A stretch of 64,000 bases of DNA, taken from contig NZ_CP092489.1 of NCBI RefSeq assembly GCF_025643335.1, forward strand, positions 505,501 to 569,500, written 5' to 3'. Each line of letters begins with the position of its first letter. Positions within the stretch are counted from its first letter, which is position 1. The DNA is from Endozoicomonas sp. Mp262 (GTDB lineage Bacteria; Pseudomonadota; Gammaproteobacteria; Pseudomonadales; Endozoicomonadaceae). Shown here piece by piece: positions 44,946 to 53,969 of this stretch. The translations under genes were made by a program, and so were the position numbers. The notes below the pieces were generated by a model. It saw only the letters and a list, made by a program, of their open reading frames with translations, was not told the origin of the DNA and searched no databases.

Positions 44946-45740
44946 TTATTCAAAGCAATGTTCCCGGGCTGGAAACAAACCATCCCTGACAGCAGCCACA
45001 TAAGAGCTGACAGCCTCTTGAGCACTTCCGGATTCAGACATAAAGTTTTTGGTAAAGCGTGGTTTGCGGCCCGGCGTCAAATCCAGCATGTCGTATACCA
45101 CCAGAATTTGCCCATCCGTATCAGGACCGGCTCCAATTCCAATGACAGGGATACTAACCGCAGCAGTGATCTCCCGGGCCAGCGCAACAGGCACACATTC
45201 CAGTAGTAATACAGCTACGCCAGCGGCTTCCAGTTCAATGGCTGCCTTAATCATGGCATCCGCCCGATCACTATCACGTCCCTGCACCTTATAACCGCCG
45301 AAAACATTGACGCTTTGAGGTGTTAAACCCATATGGACACAGGTTGGAATACCGTGCTGACGAAGTCTGGTGACAACAGGAGCAAGCCATGCTTCTCCTT
45401 CAAGCTTGATGATTTCAGCTCCGGACTGCATCAGTCGTGTAGCGTTTTGTAGCGCCTGTTCATCAGTGGTATAAGAAGCAAAGGGAAGGTCTGCCATCAA
45501 CATGGCATCATTAATATTCTTGTGAACACTGCGAGTGTGATAGCACATATCATCCATCGTCACAGGCACAGTGCTATCCTGCCCCTGACACACCATGCCT
45601 AAAGAATCCCCCACAAGGATAACGTCTATTCCCTGGGTACTTACCAGGTTAGCAAAAGTGGAGTCATAAGCAGTAAGGCAGGTAATTTTTTGTCCTGACT
45701 GTTTCATTTTAGCCAGGGAGTTGAGAGTTATTTTAGCCAT
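44946..45740 (-). CDS. panB: 3-methyl-2-oxobutanoate hydroxymethyltransferase PanB, 264 aa
   Basis: First committed step to pantoate. Conserved elements: CLTAYDSTFANLVSTQGIDV, ILVGDSLGMVCQGQDSTVPV with Mg ligand Asp, IKLEGEAW, and IGIGAGPDTDGQILVVYDML. Heads panBCD; a host-associated bacterium keeping this operon is pantothenate-independent. Confidence 0.96.
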   Translation of the reverse strand: MAKITLNSLAKMKQSGQKITCLTAYDSTFANLVSTQGIDVILVGDSLGMVCQGQDSTVPVTMDDMCYHTRSVHKNINDAMLMADLPFASYTTDEQALQNATRLMQSGAEIIKLEGEAWLAPVVTRLRQHGIPTCVHMGLTPQSVNVFGGYKVQGRDSDRADAMIKAAIELEAAGVAVLLLECVPVALAREITAAVSIPVIGIGAGPDTDGQILVVYDMLDLTPGRKPRFTKNFMSESGSAQEAVSSYVAAVRDGLFPAREHCFE

Positions 45741-46097
45741 TGATTAAGACCCTGAAACCTCTCGATTGGTAACTATTGTGCAGAGTATACGGAAACTAAA
45801 CGTGAGTGTCAGTGCATACCAACCCGTGTTTATACTTAACTTAGACTGGGAGACTTGGATAAGAATATTGTTTATTAAGGGTCACTGGAGGAATTTCCAG
45901 ATTATTAAAATACTCAACTATGTTATCTACGTGCTTTCTGAATGCATAAATACCAAGGCACCGATTTAATAGTGCTCTCTTTTATAAAAAATACCATTCA
46001 AGCCAAGTCGATTGCGTATTCTCATAACTAGAAAAAACCGCCAATTCAACTACTCTCATTTCATACGGGTCTACCGTGCTAAAGGAGCAGTAATTAT
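45741..46097. other. Intergenic region without convincing gene
   Basis: A 67-codon frame at 45766-45969 has no ribosome-binding site or recognisable sequence and is judged unlikely to be real. The region would hold the panB promoter (leftward) and that of the exported protein gene (rightward), whose ATG follows AAAGGAGCAG. Confidence 0.5.
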
Positions 46098-46583
46098 ATG
46101 TCCGTTATAAAAAAAGCGCTAAATGTATTACTTTTCAGTTTGCTGCCAAGTCTGCTTGCAATGACTTCATATGCGGACACACCCCAGAGAACAACTATTG
46201 ACGTACAGATGACTAATAATAAAAAACCATTCAGTCAACCAAACCCCATTGTTCAAGAACCCCCTTATTGGCAGGAGCTGGGTTCTGTCAACTTTCGATC
46301 TTCAACTAACCAGGCGACTATAAAGCTAGACACGCTACAACAATATAAGCAGATCAAACTGGTATCCAATAAACCACTAAAGATAACGAGCCTTGTTCTA
46401 ACGAAACCCGATAACCAGAAAACCAGAGTCCAATATCAATCAGCCTCCCTTTCTTTGGAAGGCCGGGTAACGTATTTACCCAAGAATTATCACTCCCTTC
46501 AAAAAGTCACTGTAAATTACAAGAACCCCAAGAAAGATCAGGGGGTAATCACTCTATTTGGCTATAACGATAATACTCAATAA
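46098..46583 (+). CDS. Hypothetical exported protein, 161 aa
   Basis: AAAGGAG lies 11 bp before ATG 46098. Residues 1-26 are a good signal peptide (SVIKKALNVLLFSLLPSLLA then MTSYA-DTP). The mature part is basic and beta-rich (TIKLDTLQQYKQIKLVSNKP, KVTVNYKNPKKDQGVITLFG). It has the size of DUF2541-like proteins but I do not recognise it firmly. Confidence 0.75.
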   Translation: MSVIKKALNVLLFSLLPSLLAMTSYADTPQRTTIDVQMTNNKKPFSQPNPIVQEPPYWQELGSVNFRSSTNQATIKLDTLQQYKQIKLVSNKPLKITSLVLTKPDNQKTRVQYQSASLSLEGRVTYLPKNYHSLQKVTVNYKNPKKDQGVITLFGYNDNTQ

Positions 46584-46676
46584 AAACACAGCAGGGCTAA
46601 CTCCTCAGCCAGTTAGCCTGATTTCCTGCATTTGAAATACCCTGCTCACTTGGAAATAATGGTTAAAATTAAAGCA

Positions 46677-47057
46677 TTACCAATACCAAACCTGGCTATA
46701 TTTTGCCAGGTAACCTGGTAGATCAGTTCGCCTAATGGGGGTTATCCATCCTAAATTCATGTCTATTTTTATTCCCCTCTCCACCAGATCCTCTTCCACC
46801 AAATAAACCGTTATTCCTTTCTCCGATAGTTTTTTCAAATCCTGATAGATAACAGGAGGCTGGCTTTGACTATAGCTCCCTACTTTAAATCCCGATGCAT
46901 CCTGGTCTGCCAAAGAATAATTGACCGCACCGCCCTGAATCAGAACATCCAGATCAGCACCGGCATCCCGCAATGCATGGCTTAACCACACAACAGTATC
47001 GTCCTGCTCTTCAAGGGTTGCTCGATAAGCCGTTTCGATAATATTAAGAATCTTCAT
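46677..47057 (-). CDS. DsrE-family sulfur relay-like protein, 126 aa
   Basis: DsrE-like proteins move sulfur or act in persulfide handling. The N-terminus MKILNIIETAYRATLEEQDD and VVWLSHALRDAGADLDVLIQ suit the family alpha/beta fold. No conserved Cys is present in the sequence, so it may be a structural or regulatory member. It lies 8 bp after the broken DsrE-like gene, so the two formed an operon. Confidence 0.75.
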   Translation of the reverse strand: MKILNIIETAYRATLEEQDDTVVWLSHALRDAGADLDVLIQGGAVNYSLADQDASGFKVGSYSQSQPPVIYQDLKKLSEKGITVYLVEEDLVERGIKIDMNLGWITPIRRTDLPGYLAKYSQVWYW

Positions 47058-47256
47058 CAGAATGACTACCTGGTAGGAATGACCAGTGTATTTACTGATT
47101 GCTCAGCATACTTCAGAAAATCGGCGGGCGATCCTCTTTCAACCCCTTCAATACATTCACCCACTCCCCGCTCATCCACACACAAACCACAATTAGTCCA
47201 GTTCAGGGCACCGCCATGAAGCATTGCATTTTCGCGCAAAGCCTGAATCCATTTAT

Positions 47257-48228
47257 GACCTGAGTTCGACATAACGGTTAAGCAACCAACTCAACCAGCC
47301 CCGTATGCTGAATGCTCAGAGAAGGCTTCTTTTTTTGAAACGTATAGGCTATAAGCCCTGCCAGCAAGTTCACCATAAAATTGAACTTTGAGCGGTGGCG
47401 GGTGTGCTCTATCTGAGAGATATTTTTCAACTGATCGTTGACCGTCTCAATGATTGCACGCCCTCTCAGCAGTACTTTATCAAAAGCAGGCAGGTTCTGA
47501 GGTTTCATGTTTTTCCTGCGCGTCGTAATCAGGTCAACATCGTATTTTTCTTTTAAAAGCTGGGCTTTGGCCTTGGATATATAGCCTTTGTCGCCGAACA
47601 GCTTACCAAACAAGTGGCAGCACATATCTTCAAGAACAGCACGATCATCGGTATTACCTGATGTACACTTAACCGCCAGCAACTCACCGGTATCATTGAT
47701 AATCAGGTGAAGCTTAAAGCCGTAATACCAGTGTGTAGAAGACTTACCCCAGCCTGCTTCATCTTTAAACACTTTATGGCGCAGAGCCCGACTTTTTTCA
47801 CAGACAGCGATGCCGGTTGAATCTATATAAGAAATGCCAGACACCTTGCCATATCGTGTCTGCAAGAAAGCTGAGAGTACCATAAGCGCTTGTGGCATCA
47901 GCTCAACAAACCGATTGTAGCTGACTAGCCCGTGAAAGTGCTTATGCCAGTATTTACAGACATGATTAATATAGAAGTGCTTCAGACAACGATAGCCTTT
48001 AGCATGAAATAGGATGACGATCGTTGCCACTTCGCTGATTGATAGAGACTGTTTACGAATGCGCTTGCGGCCACAATGCTCGATCAGATACTGGTTTAGC
48101 TTTGGTTCAAATTGCTTGCAAAAATCGTCTACCCTGCAAAATACCTTGGTCAGCACAGCACTACTCCACCCCTAATCAGCGTGGTAGCTATGCTATATAA
48201 AATCAGTTCCTTATGTCGAACTCAGGTC
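47257..48228 (-). mobile_element. IS982-family element (972 bp)
   Basis: Perfect 18-bp terminal repeats GACCTGAGTTCGACATAA and complement (47257-47274, 48211-48228). No direct target duplication is visible, consistent with the deletion of the host gene's middle. Confidence 0.85.
47278..48156 (-). CDS. IS982-family transposase, 292 aa
   Basis: Motifs of the family: VSYNRFVELMPQALMVL, the Asp in SYIDSTGIAVCEKSRAL, WYYGFKLHLIINDTGELLA, LFGDKGYISKAKAQLL with the second Asp, and RAIIETVNDQLKNISQIEHT with the catalytic Glu. The frame is intact. Only copy in the window. Confidence 0.92.
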   Translation of the reverse strand: MLTKVFCRVDDFCKQFEPKLNQYLIEHCGRKRIRKQSLSISEVATIVILFHAKGYRCLKHFYINHVCKYWHKHFHGLVSYNRFVELMPQALMVLSAFLQTRYGKVSGISYIDSTGIAVCEKSRALRHKVFKDEAGWGKSSTHWYYGFKLHLIINDTGELLAVKCTSGNTDDRAVLEDMCCHLFGKLFGDKGYISKAKAQLLKEKYDVDLITTRRKNMKPQNLPAFDKVLLRGRAIIETVNDQLKNISQIEHTRHRSKFNFMVNLLAGLIAYTFQKKKPSLSIQHTGLVELVA

Positions 48229-48359
48229 CTGATAATAATGACAGTGACTCTCAAAAGGATCACGAGACTCAATAAGAAGGTAATCCGACATGATCAGGTT
48301 CTCTCTGGAAAAAAGCCCCTGTAAAGGATAGCTCAATAAATCAAGTGAATAGGGGATAA

Positions 48360-50657
48360 TTATGCACTGGACACCAGAGGGCGCTTATAGCCAATAATTT
48401 TCCCCATCCCTTCTTTGCAAAGAGCCAGTTCAAGGGAACTCCGAATAACCTGGGCATTATCCAGTTGCATCACATCACTGAGGATTTCCCTGGCTTTTTC
48501 AACGGTGATTCGTCTTAAAGCCCATTTCACTTTTAATAGATTAGTGGTGCTCATTGATAAAACATCAACCCCCATAGCCATCAACAACACCGCGCAGGCG
48601 GGATCTCCAGCCATCTCCCCACAGACGCCTACCGGCTTTCCCTGCCTGTGCCCATCATGAATGATACTTTGTAAGGCTTTTAATACCGCAGGGTGGCAAC
48701 AGTGGTACAGGTCTGCAACCCGGGGATTATTCCGATCTACCGCCAGAATATACTGGGTCAGGTCATTTGAACCAATGGAAATAAAATCAACCCGGGATGC
48801 CAGGTCTGCCGCCTGGTAAACAGCGGCCGGAACTTCAATCATGACGCCAATAGGTGGCATAACAACCATGATACCCTCAGACATGACTTCCGCATGTGCA
48901 CGATGAATCAAACGCAGCGCTTCCTCCACTTCAAAAATACTGGTAATCATAGGCAGCATGATACGAAGGTTATCCAGCCCGGCACTGGCCTTAAGCATGG
49001 CCCGTACCTGCACCAGAAAAATTTCAGGATGATCCAGCGTCACCCTGATTCCTCTCCAACCAAGAAAAGGGTTATCCTCCTCTATAGGAAAATAACTGAG
49101 AGACTTGTCACCGCCAATATCAAGGGTTCGCATAGTGACCGGCCTGGGACAGAATGCCTCTAACTGATGACGGTATATTTTTTCCTGCTCTGACTCACTG
49201 GGGAACCGCTCACGGATCATAAAGGGAACCTCAGTGCGGAATAAGCCAACGCCCTCTGCTCCCCTGTCAATGGAATGGACCGTATCCGTCATCAGTCCGG
49301 TATTAACCCAAAGAGGCATGGTAAATTTATCCAGAGTTTCACAGGGAAGGTGACTGACAGACTCCAGGCCTTCAGCAAATTCCTGCTCTTCTTCGACAAT
49401 GGTCTGGTAATGTTCCAGTAATTCATCAGAGGGAGATGAATAAACAAACCCGAGATTGCCATCAACTATCAACTGTTTCCCGGATAACTTCAGAAATGGA
49501 AAGTCTACCGCCCCCATTACGGTAGGAATCCCCATCGCCCTGGCCAGAATTGCAACATGGGAATTACTGGAACCCTTAACAGAAACCAGTCCTGTCAGTC
49601 GTTCATAAGGGACTTCTCCCAGCATTGCCGGAGTCAGCTCTTCACTAATCAGAATCGTGTTTTCAGGAAAATCCGAGTGCTCAGCATGTTCCGATTGCTG
49701 CAAATAAGACAGAACCCTCCTACCCAGATCTTTCACATCAACAGCCCGCTCACGAAGATAGGCATCCTCCATCATCTCAAACTTTTGAATGTGCTCTTCA
49801 ATAACTTGTCTTAATGCCCCTTGTGCCCAAACGCCCTGGGCCACCCGATTGCGGATCTCCATTCCCAAGGCATGATCATCAAGCATACGTAAATAGACAT
49901 CGAAAAGGGCCAGTTCTTCTGCGGGCAGGCAGTTGGATAACTTATTAGCGGTTTCTTTCATATCTTCACGAACAGCCGCCAATGCTTTGTCCAGATAGGC
50001 CAGTTCGCTTTCTATATTGATGCAGGCCCGGTCAGGCACCGCACTCAAGTCGGCTGGAGGAACCATTACGACTGCTTCACCCAGAGCAACACCGCTGGCT
50101 CCGGGTGTCCCTTGAAAACGGGCTGCTTTTTTTTCGCTATTCGTCGTAAGGTTAAGGGAACCGGTTGCTTCAGCATGGGCAATAACGCCCGCAAGCTGTG
50201 CAGACATCGTGATTAAAAAAGCTTCTTCATGCTCATCAAACCGCTTTTTATCAGGACGCTGCACCACCATAACCCCTAGGTTTTTTCGATGATGAATGAT
50301 AGGTACACCAAGAAAAGAGTGGTATCGCTCTTCACCGGTTTCCTTGAAATAGACATACTTGGGATGTGATGAAGCATCACCCAGATTAATGGGCTCTTCT
50401 CTCAAGCCGACTTGCCCCACGAGACCCTCAGTATAAGAAAGAGTCACCCTGCCAATGGCTGAACAGTTCAATCCTTCTGTTGCCATCAACGTGTAGTGGG
50501 CTGTTTCATCATCATAAAGATAGATGGAGCAGACCTGCGCCTGCATGGCGTTCTTTACCCGCCGAACAATAATAAAAAGTGCTGACTGCAAATCGGAGGC
50601 AGAGCTGACTTCCTGAACAATTGTCCGCAGGGTATTCAACATAAAGCCATTTTCCAT
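48360..50657 (-). CDS. ptsP: PTS enzyme I-Ntr, phosphoenolpyruvate-protein phosphotransferase, 765 aa
   Basis: PtsP phosphorylates NPr in the nitrogen PTS, a regulatory phosphorelay. Residues 1-160 form a GAF domain (STIYLYDDETAHYTLMATEG region), followed by the enzyme I N-terminal and swivelling domain with the phosphorylated His in GSSNSHVAILARAMGIP. The PEP-binding barrel has the catalytic Cys in VGVCGEMAGDP near residue 670. Length matches the family. It follows rppH, an arrangement common in gammaproteobacteria. Confidence 0.95.
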   Translation of the reverse strand: MENGFMLNTLRTIVQEVSSASDLQSALFIIVRRVKNAMQAQVCSIYLYDDETAHYTLMATEGLNCSAIGRVTLSYTEGLVGQVGLREEPINLGDASSHPKYVYFKETGEERYHSFLGVPIIHHRKNLGVMVVQRPDKKRFDEHEEAFLITMSAQLAGVIAHAEATGSLNLTTNSEKKAARFQGTPGASGVALGEAVVMVPPADLSAVPDRACINIESELAYLDKALAAVREDMKETANKLSNCLPAEELALFDVYLRMLDDHALGMEIRNRVAQGVWAQGALRQVIEEHIQKFEMMEDAYLRERAVDVKDLGRRVLSYLQQSEHAEHSDFPENTILISEELTPAMLGEVPYERLTGLVSVKGSSNSHVAILARAMGIPTVMGAVDFPFLKLSGKQLIVDGNLGFVYSSPSDELLEHYQTIVEEEQEFAEGLESVSHLPCETLDKFTMPLWVNTGLMTDTVHSIDRGAEGVGLFRTEVPFMIRERFPSESEQEKIYRHQLEAFCPRPVTMRTLDIGGDKSLSYFPIEEDNPFLGWRGIRVTLDHPEIFLVQVRAMLKASAGLDNLRIMLPMITSIFEVEEALRLIHRAHAEVMSEGIMVVMPPIGVMIEVPAAVYQAADLASRVDFISIGSNDLTQYILAVDRNNPRVADLYHCCHPAVLKALQSIIHDGHRQGKPVGVCGEMAGDPACAVLLMAMGVDVLSMSTTNLLKVKWALRRITVEKAREILSDVMQLDNAQVIRSSLELALCKEGMGKIIGYKRPLVSSA

Positions 50658-50776
50658 TGATGCCCAGGATCCGCCATACTTAGCAAAAGCCTAAGTCAAC
50701 TAACAAAATTTTCAAGTTTACAACCGGAAGCTACCGGGGAAATAGCATGATTATCTCCCCCTATTAACCACAGCCC

Positions 50777-51277
50777 CTAGCTACAATAGCCGTCATTAGC
50801 CTGCAGACTGCCAATTCTGGGTACCAGTTCCCTTAGGGCTCTTCTATAGACTTCCCTCTTAAACGAAACAACCTGGCCAAGGGGATACCAGTAACTCACC
50901 CATCGCCAACCATCAAACTCGGGCGAGCTGGTATGGTCTACCCGAATAGAATCATCACTGCTCAGCAGGTTTAACAGAAACCACTTTTGTTTCTGACCGA
51001 TACACAGGGGGTGCTGATCCCTTCGTATCAAGCGCCTGGGCAAACGGTAACGTAACCAGCCTCGAGTGCATGCTAAAATTTCCACATCATCCGGCTGGAG
51101 GCCAACCTCTTCATAGAGTTCTCTGTACATGGCCTGTTCTGGTGTTTCACCATCATTAATTCCCCCTTGGGGAAATTGCCAGGCATCCTGCCTGATCCGC
51201 CGTGCCCATAAAACCTGTCCGAGGTGATTTGCCAGAATGATGCCTACATTAGGCCTGAATCCATCTGAATCAATCAC
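50777..51277 (-). CDS. rppH: RNA pyrophosphohydrolase RppH (Nudix), 166 aa
   Basis: RppH removes pyrophosphate from mRNA 5' ends and starts decay. The Nudix box is [20 protein letters not shown] followed by VGL, and the C-terminal [20 protein letters not shown] is diagnostic. The GTG at 51277 is preferred because it gives the standard [12 protein letters not shown] start with AAGG upstream; ATG 51313 would add 12 residues. Confidence 0.93.
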   Translation of the reverse strand: MIDSDGFRPNVGIILANHLGQVLWARRIRQDAWQFPQGGINDGETPEQAMYRELYEEVGLQPDDVEILACTRGWLRYRLPRRLIRRDQHPLCIGQKQKWFLLNLLSSDDSIRVDHTSSPEFDGWRWVSYWYPLGQVVSFKREVYRRALRELVPRIGSLQANDGYCS

Positions 51278-51539
51278 GCAAACGGCTACCTTAAAATAAG
51301 TTATGTCTGGCATTGTTTCATAAACCGCCTTTAGACGGCAAACGGGTTACCGGGCTTACGCAGCTATCAAGGAAGATTTAAGCGGGTAACCCTCCCCCTA
51401 TCCCGGATACAGGGAACCATTGCCAAAGTAGCAAACCCTGCCTAGGGGCTGTTGACGTTTGATCGTGAGCTCAGTGGCTCGTAAAGCGGTTTTCCGCAAT
51501 ACCCAATGGGGCACACCGGGAGGACTGGTGCAGGCATAG

Positions 51540-53248
51540 CCCGGATATTTCATAAATAAAGGCAAGTTCCGTCCAATCTGTTGGTACGATTGGATTGACA
51601 AAAAAATGCTTCGGAAAAAGCAAACCGGAACTTGCCATGACCCAATCTACACAAGAGCAGCTTCGCTTTCATCCTTCAAATGGTAAAACTATCCGTGCGG
51701 ACTTCAATGGTGGAGAGTTATCTTCAGATTTTGGGGCTCTGCTGTTACGGGAAACCATATTGCATAGCGGACTTATTTCCAGACTGACCCAGGCCATTGA
51801 TGACAAGCGTCACCCATCCTACATTGACCACTCTCTGCAAAACCTCCTGGTTCAGCGAATTTTGCAAATGGCTTGCGGTTATGAGGATGCCAACGACAGC
51901 AACCGCCTCCGTAAAGACCCCATGTTAAAGCTGGCTACCGGACGAAACCCTTTGGATGATGATAACCACCTGGCTTCATCTCCCACCTACACACGGCTCG
52001 GGAAGTCCATGCGGCGCAAAGATATCTATCAAATGGCTGAAGCATTTGTGCATCATTTTATCGCCAGTTATGACTTGCCACCTATGGCTATCGTGATCGA
52101 TCTTGATCACACACCGGCCATTACCCACGGATCGCAGCAAATGAATTTGTTTAATGCCAAATATCAGGACTACTGTTATCTGCCTTTGCTGATTTTTGAA
52201 GGTCTCAGTGGCAAGCTGATTACTGCCATCCTCCGTCCAGGCAAAACGCCAACAGGCAGGGAAAATGCCGCTATTATCAAGCGTGTCATCAAGCTTATCC
52301 GTAAACGGTGGCCAAAAACCCATTTGCTGGTGCGCGGGGATAGCCACTTTGCTCAACCTGAGTTAATGCATGTTGTTCAGGCTAATACTCATGCTGATTA
52401 TGTGCTGGGTAAAGGTGCCGGTCACAAGACGGCCTTACGCCCTAAAGCCAAAGAGTTGCTAGATGAGGCTCGTCGAGCTTTCAAGGTTAAAACAGCCTTA
52501 GCCAAGTTGAACGATATGCCTGAGCCAGAACGACTCAGGCTGTACGGTGAGGCCGAGTATCAGGCTAAAAGCTGGAAAGGGCTCGATACCCGGATAATCT
52601 ATAAGGCAGAGGTTAACGAGAAAGGCGACAATCCCCGCTTTATTGTCACCTCAATCAAAGAGGCTTCCCCAGAGGTGATTTATGAGGATCTGTACTGCCC
52701 AAGAGGGCAGGATGAGAATTTCATTAAGCACCTGAAAAGTGATCTGTCCGGTGACAGACTGTCAGACCAGACCTTTCTGGCCAATCACTTGAGACTGTTT
52801 TATGCCTGTGCGGCTTACGTTCTGCATTACGAGCTGAGAACCAAGGCTTTGAAAGGAACGGAACTGGAGAAAGCCCAGCCATCAACGGTAATCACAAAAC
52901 TCTGCAAAGTAGCGGTTAAGGTGGTTGAGTACAAGGATCGGATCAAACTGCACCTACCCAGCAGCTGCCCATTCAAGAAGCTTTTGCAGCATGTAACAGA
53001 GATATTTTATCAAATGCCGTTGCCTCGGCCTGGGTAGCAGCCTCCACAACGCTTAGCCCGCCTAAATAATAACCAGATGAGAGACGTTTGGAGTATTCAT
53101 TCGGCCTAAAAAAGCAGAATTGATCGTTAAATGTTCAGATTGGTGTAGTCGGAGCCTGAAGACCTTTAGTCACAGAGTGATAAAACAGCAGCCCCCACAG
53201 AAAAGTCAAAATTGAATGGACAGCCTGCTGCTTTATGAAATATCCGGG
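51540..53248 (+). mobile_element. IS1380-family element (1709 bp)
   Basis: Ends CCCGGATATTTCATAAA and complement (51540-51556, 53232-53248) with the 4-bp duplication ATAG (51536-51539, 53249-53252), the IS1380 pattern. Inserted in the foldback repeat. Confidence 0.92.
51637..53037 (+). CDS. IS1380-family transposase, 466 aa
   Basis: The start ATG 51637 gives MTQSTQEQLRFHPSNGKTIR; ATG 51595 is an in-frame longer option. Catalytic Asp is in MAIVIDLDHTPAITHGSQQM, the second in LLVRGDSHFAQPELM and the Glu in CPRGQDENFIKHLKSDLSG, as in IS1380 enzymes. The frame is intact. Confidence 0.9.
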   Translation: MTQSTQEQLRFHPSNGKTIRADFNGGELSSDFGALLLRETILHSGLISRLTQAIDDKRHPSYIDHSLQNLLVQRILQMACGYEDANDSNRLRKDPMLKLATGRNPLDDDNHLASSPTYTRLGKSMRRKDIYQMAEAFVHHFIASYDLPPMAIVIDLDHTPAITHGSQQMNLFNAKYQDYCYLPLLIFEGLSGKLITAILRPGKTPTGRENAAIIKRVIKLIRKRWPKTHLLVRGDSHFAQPELMHVVQANTHADYVLGKGAGHKTALRPKAKELLDEARRAFKVKTALAKLNDMPEPERLRLYGEAEYQAKSWKGLDTRIIYKAEVNEKGDNPRFIVTSIKEASPEVIYEDLYCPRGQDENFIKHLKSDLSGDRLSDQTFLANHLRLFYACAAYVLHYELRTKALKGTELEKAQPSTVITKLCKVAVKVVEYKDRIKLHLPSSCPFKKLLQHVTEIFYQMPLPRPG

Positions 53249-53651
53249 ATAGTTGTTCTACGTCAAGCCAGTCCAACGCAGTCGGAAAGCCGCTTTACGA
53301 ACCACCCGAAGGGCCAAAACCAGCGATTCCGTGCCGTCGTTGCAGTAGCTTGAAAGACGCGAGTACGCGTGACCTTTAGGTTATTCCTGCGCTACTGCGC
53401 CTAGCCACGAAACCGCTGGTTTTGGCTGAGCACACGAGCAAACGTCAACAGCCCCTAACTGGTATTAATAGTAGTGTACTGCAAAGATCAGGAAATAAAT
53501 TGATAGAAAACCTAAGACGGCTTCAATATTTGCTTATTTAATAATCAGGACACCCAGGAATAGAGCCAACACCAAAGGGAATATACGAATAGGTAAAAAC
53601 TGTTATTTTCTTTAATCTTCAGATAAAAGCACAATAACTGGAGTATAAATA

Positions 53652-53969
53652 ATGCCCACCTATTCTGAAGATGCCTTAGTCCAGATGCTAATGGATTACG
53701 CCAGCGATGCAGATCATGAAATAATGATGAAAATGCTGGAAGCGGCTGATCAAAGTCTGACTACAGGAGCCAATCAGTTTGTAGACTATGCTTCAAAAGC
53801 ACTTCAACCCAGCGATATAAAAGACTATATTCGTTGCTACCCTTTAGCACATATACTGATAGGCATCACCCAGTTCAGAAAGCTAAATAAAGGTATCGAC
53901 ATAAAAGAGCTTCTGGCAGCTATTCCCGTGACATCAATTAAATCACTGCAACAGCAAGGCTTACAGTAA
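53652..53969 (+). CDS. Small hypothetical protein, C-terminus replaced by IS end
   Basis: The native frame began MPTYSEDALVQMLMDYASDA and, read across the element, would end KELLDAI after 91 residues. The IS4-like element inserted three codons before the stop, so the present product has about 17 new residues from the IS end. It is acidic and helical, with no recognised family. GGAG precedes the ATG by about 12 bp. Confidence 0.6.
   Translation: MPTYSEDALVQMLMDYASDADHEIMMKMLEAADQSLTTGANQFVDYASKALQPSDIKDYIRCYPLAHILIGITQFRKLNKGIDIKELLAAIPVTSIKSLQQQGLQ

Larger units (their letters stand above)
47066..48291 (-). pseudogene. DsrE-like gene broken by IS982, with internal deletion
   Basis: The N-terminal piece (48291-48229) reads MSDYLLIESRDPFESHCHYY. 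The C-terminal piece (from about 47256 to 47066) reads HKWIQALRENAMLHGGALNW and CGLCVDERGVGECIEGVERG, ending TLVIPTR. Full-length relatives have about 40 residues between these parts, so DNA was lost during or after insertion. The CGLC motif suggests a sulfur-carrying Cys. The chimeric start at 47272 lies in the IS end. Confidence 0.72.
51443..53457. repeat. MITE-like foldback repeat, copy 3, split by IS1380
   Basis: Terminal repeats TAGGGGCTGTTGACGTTTG (51443-51461) and complement (53439-53457) bound a repeat that is the reverse orientation of the one at 31136-31418. Halves 51443-51539 and 53249-53457 are separated by an IS1380 element. The 53458-53651 stretch after it holds no gene except the upstream region of the small ORF. 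Confidence 0.85.

Noticed and set aside
45766-45969. 67-codon ORF downstream of panB
   Set aside because: No ribosome-binding site, no recognisable sequence, AT-rich intergenic DNA.
46098-46583. Firm DUF2541 assignment for the exported protein
   Set aside because: Only size and signal peptide agree; no diagnostic motif could be confirmed by eye.
50770-50778. Partial foldback end (CAGCCCCTA) near rppH stop
   Set aside because: Only nine bases match and no partner end is nearby; chance is likely.
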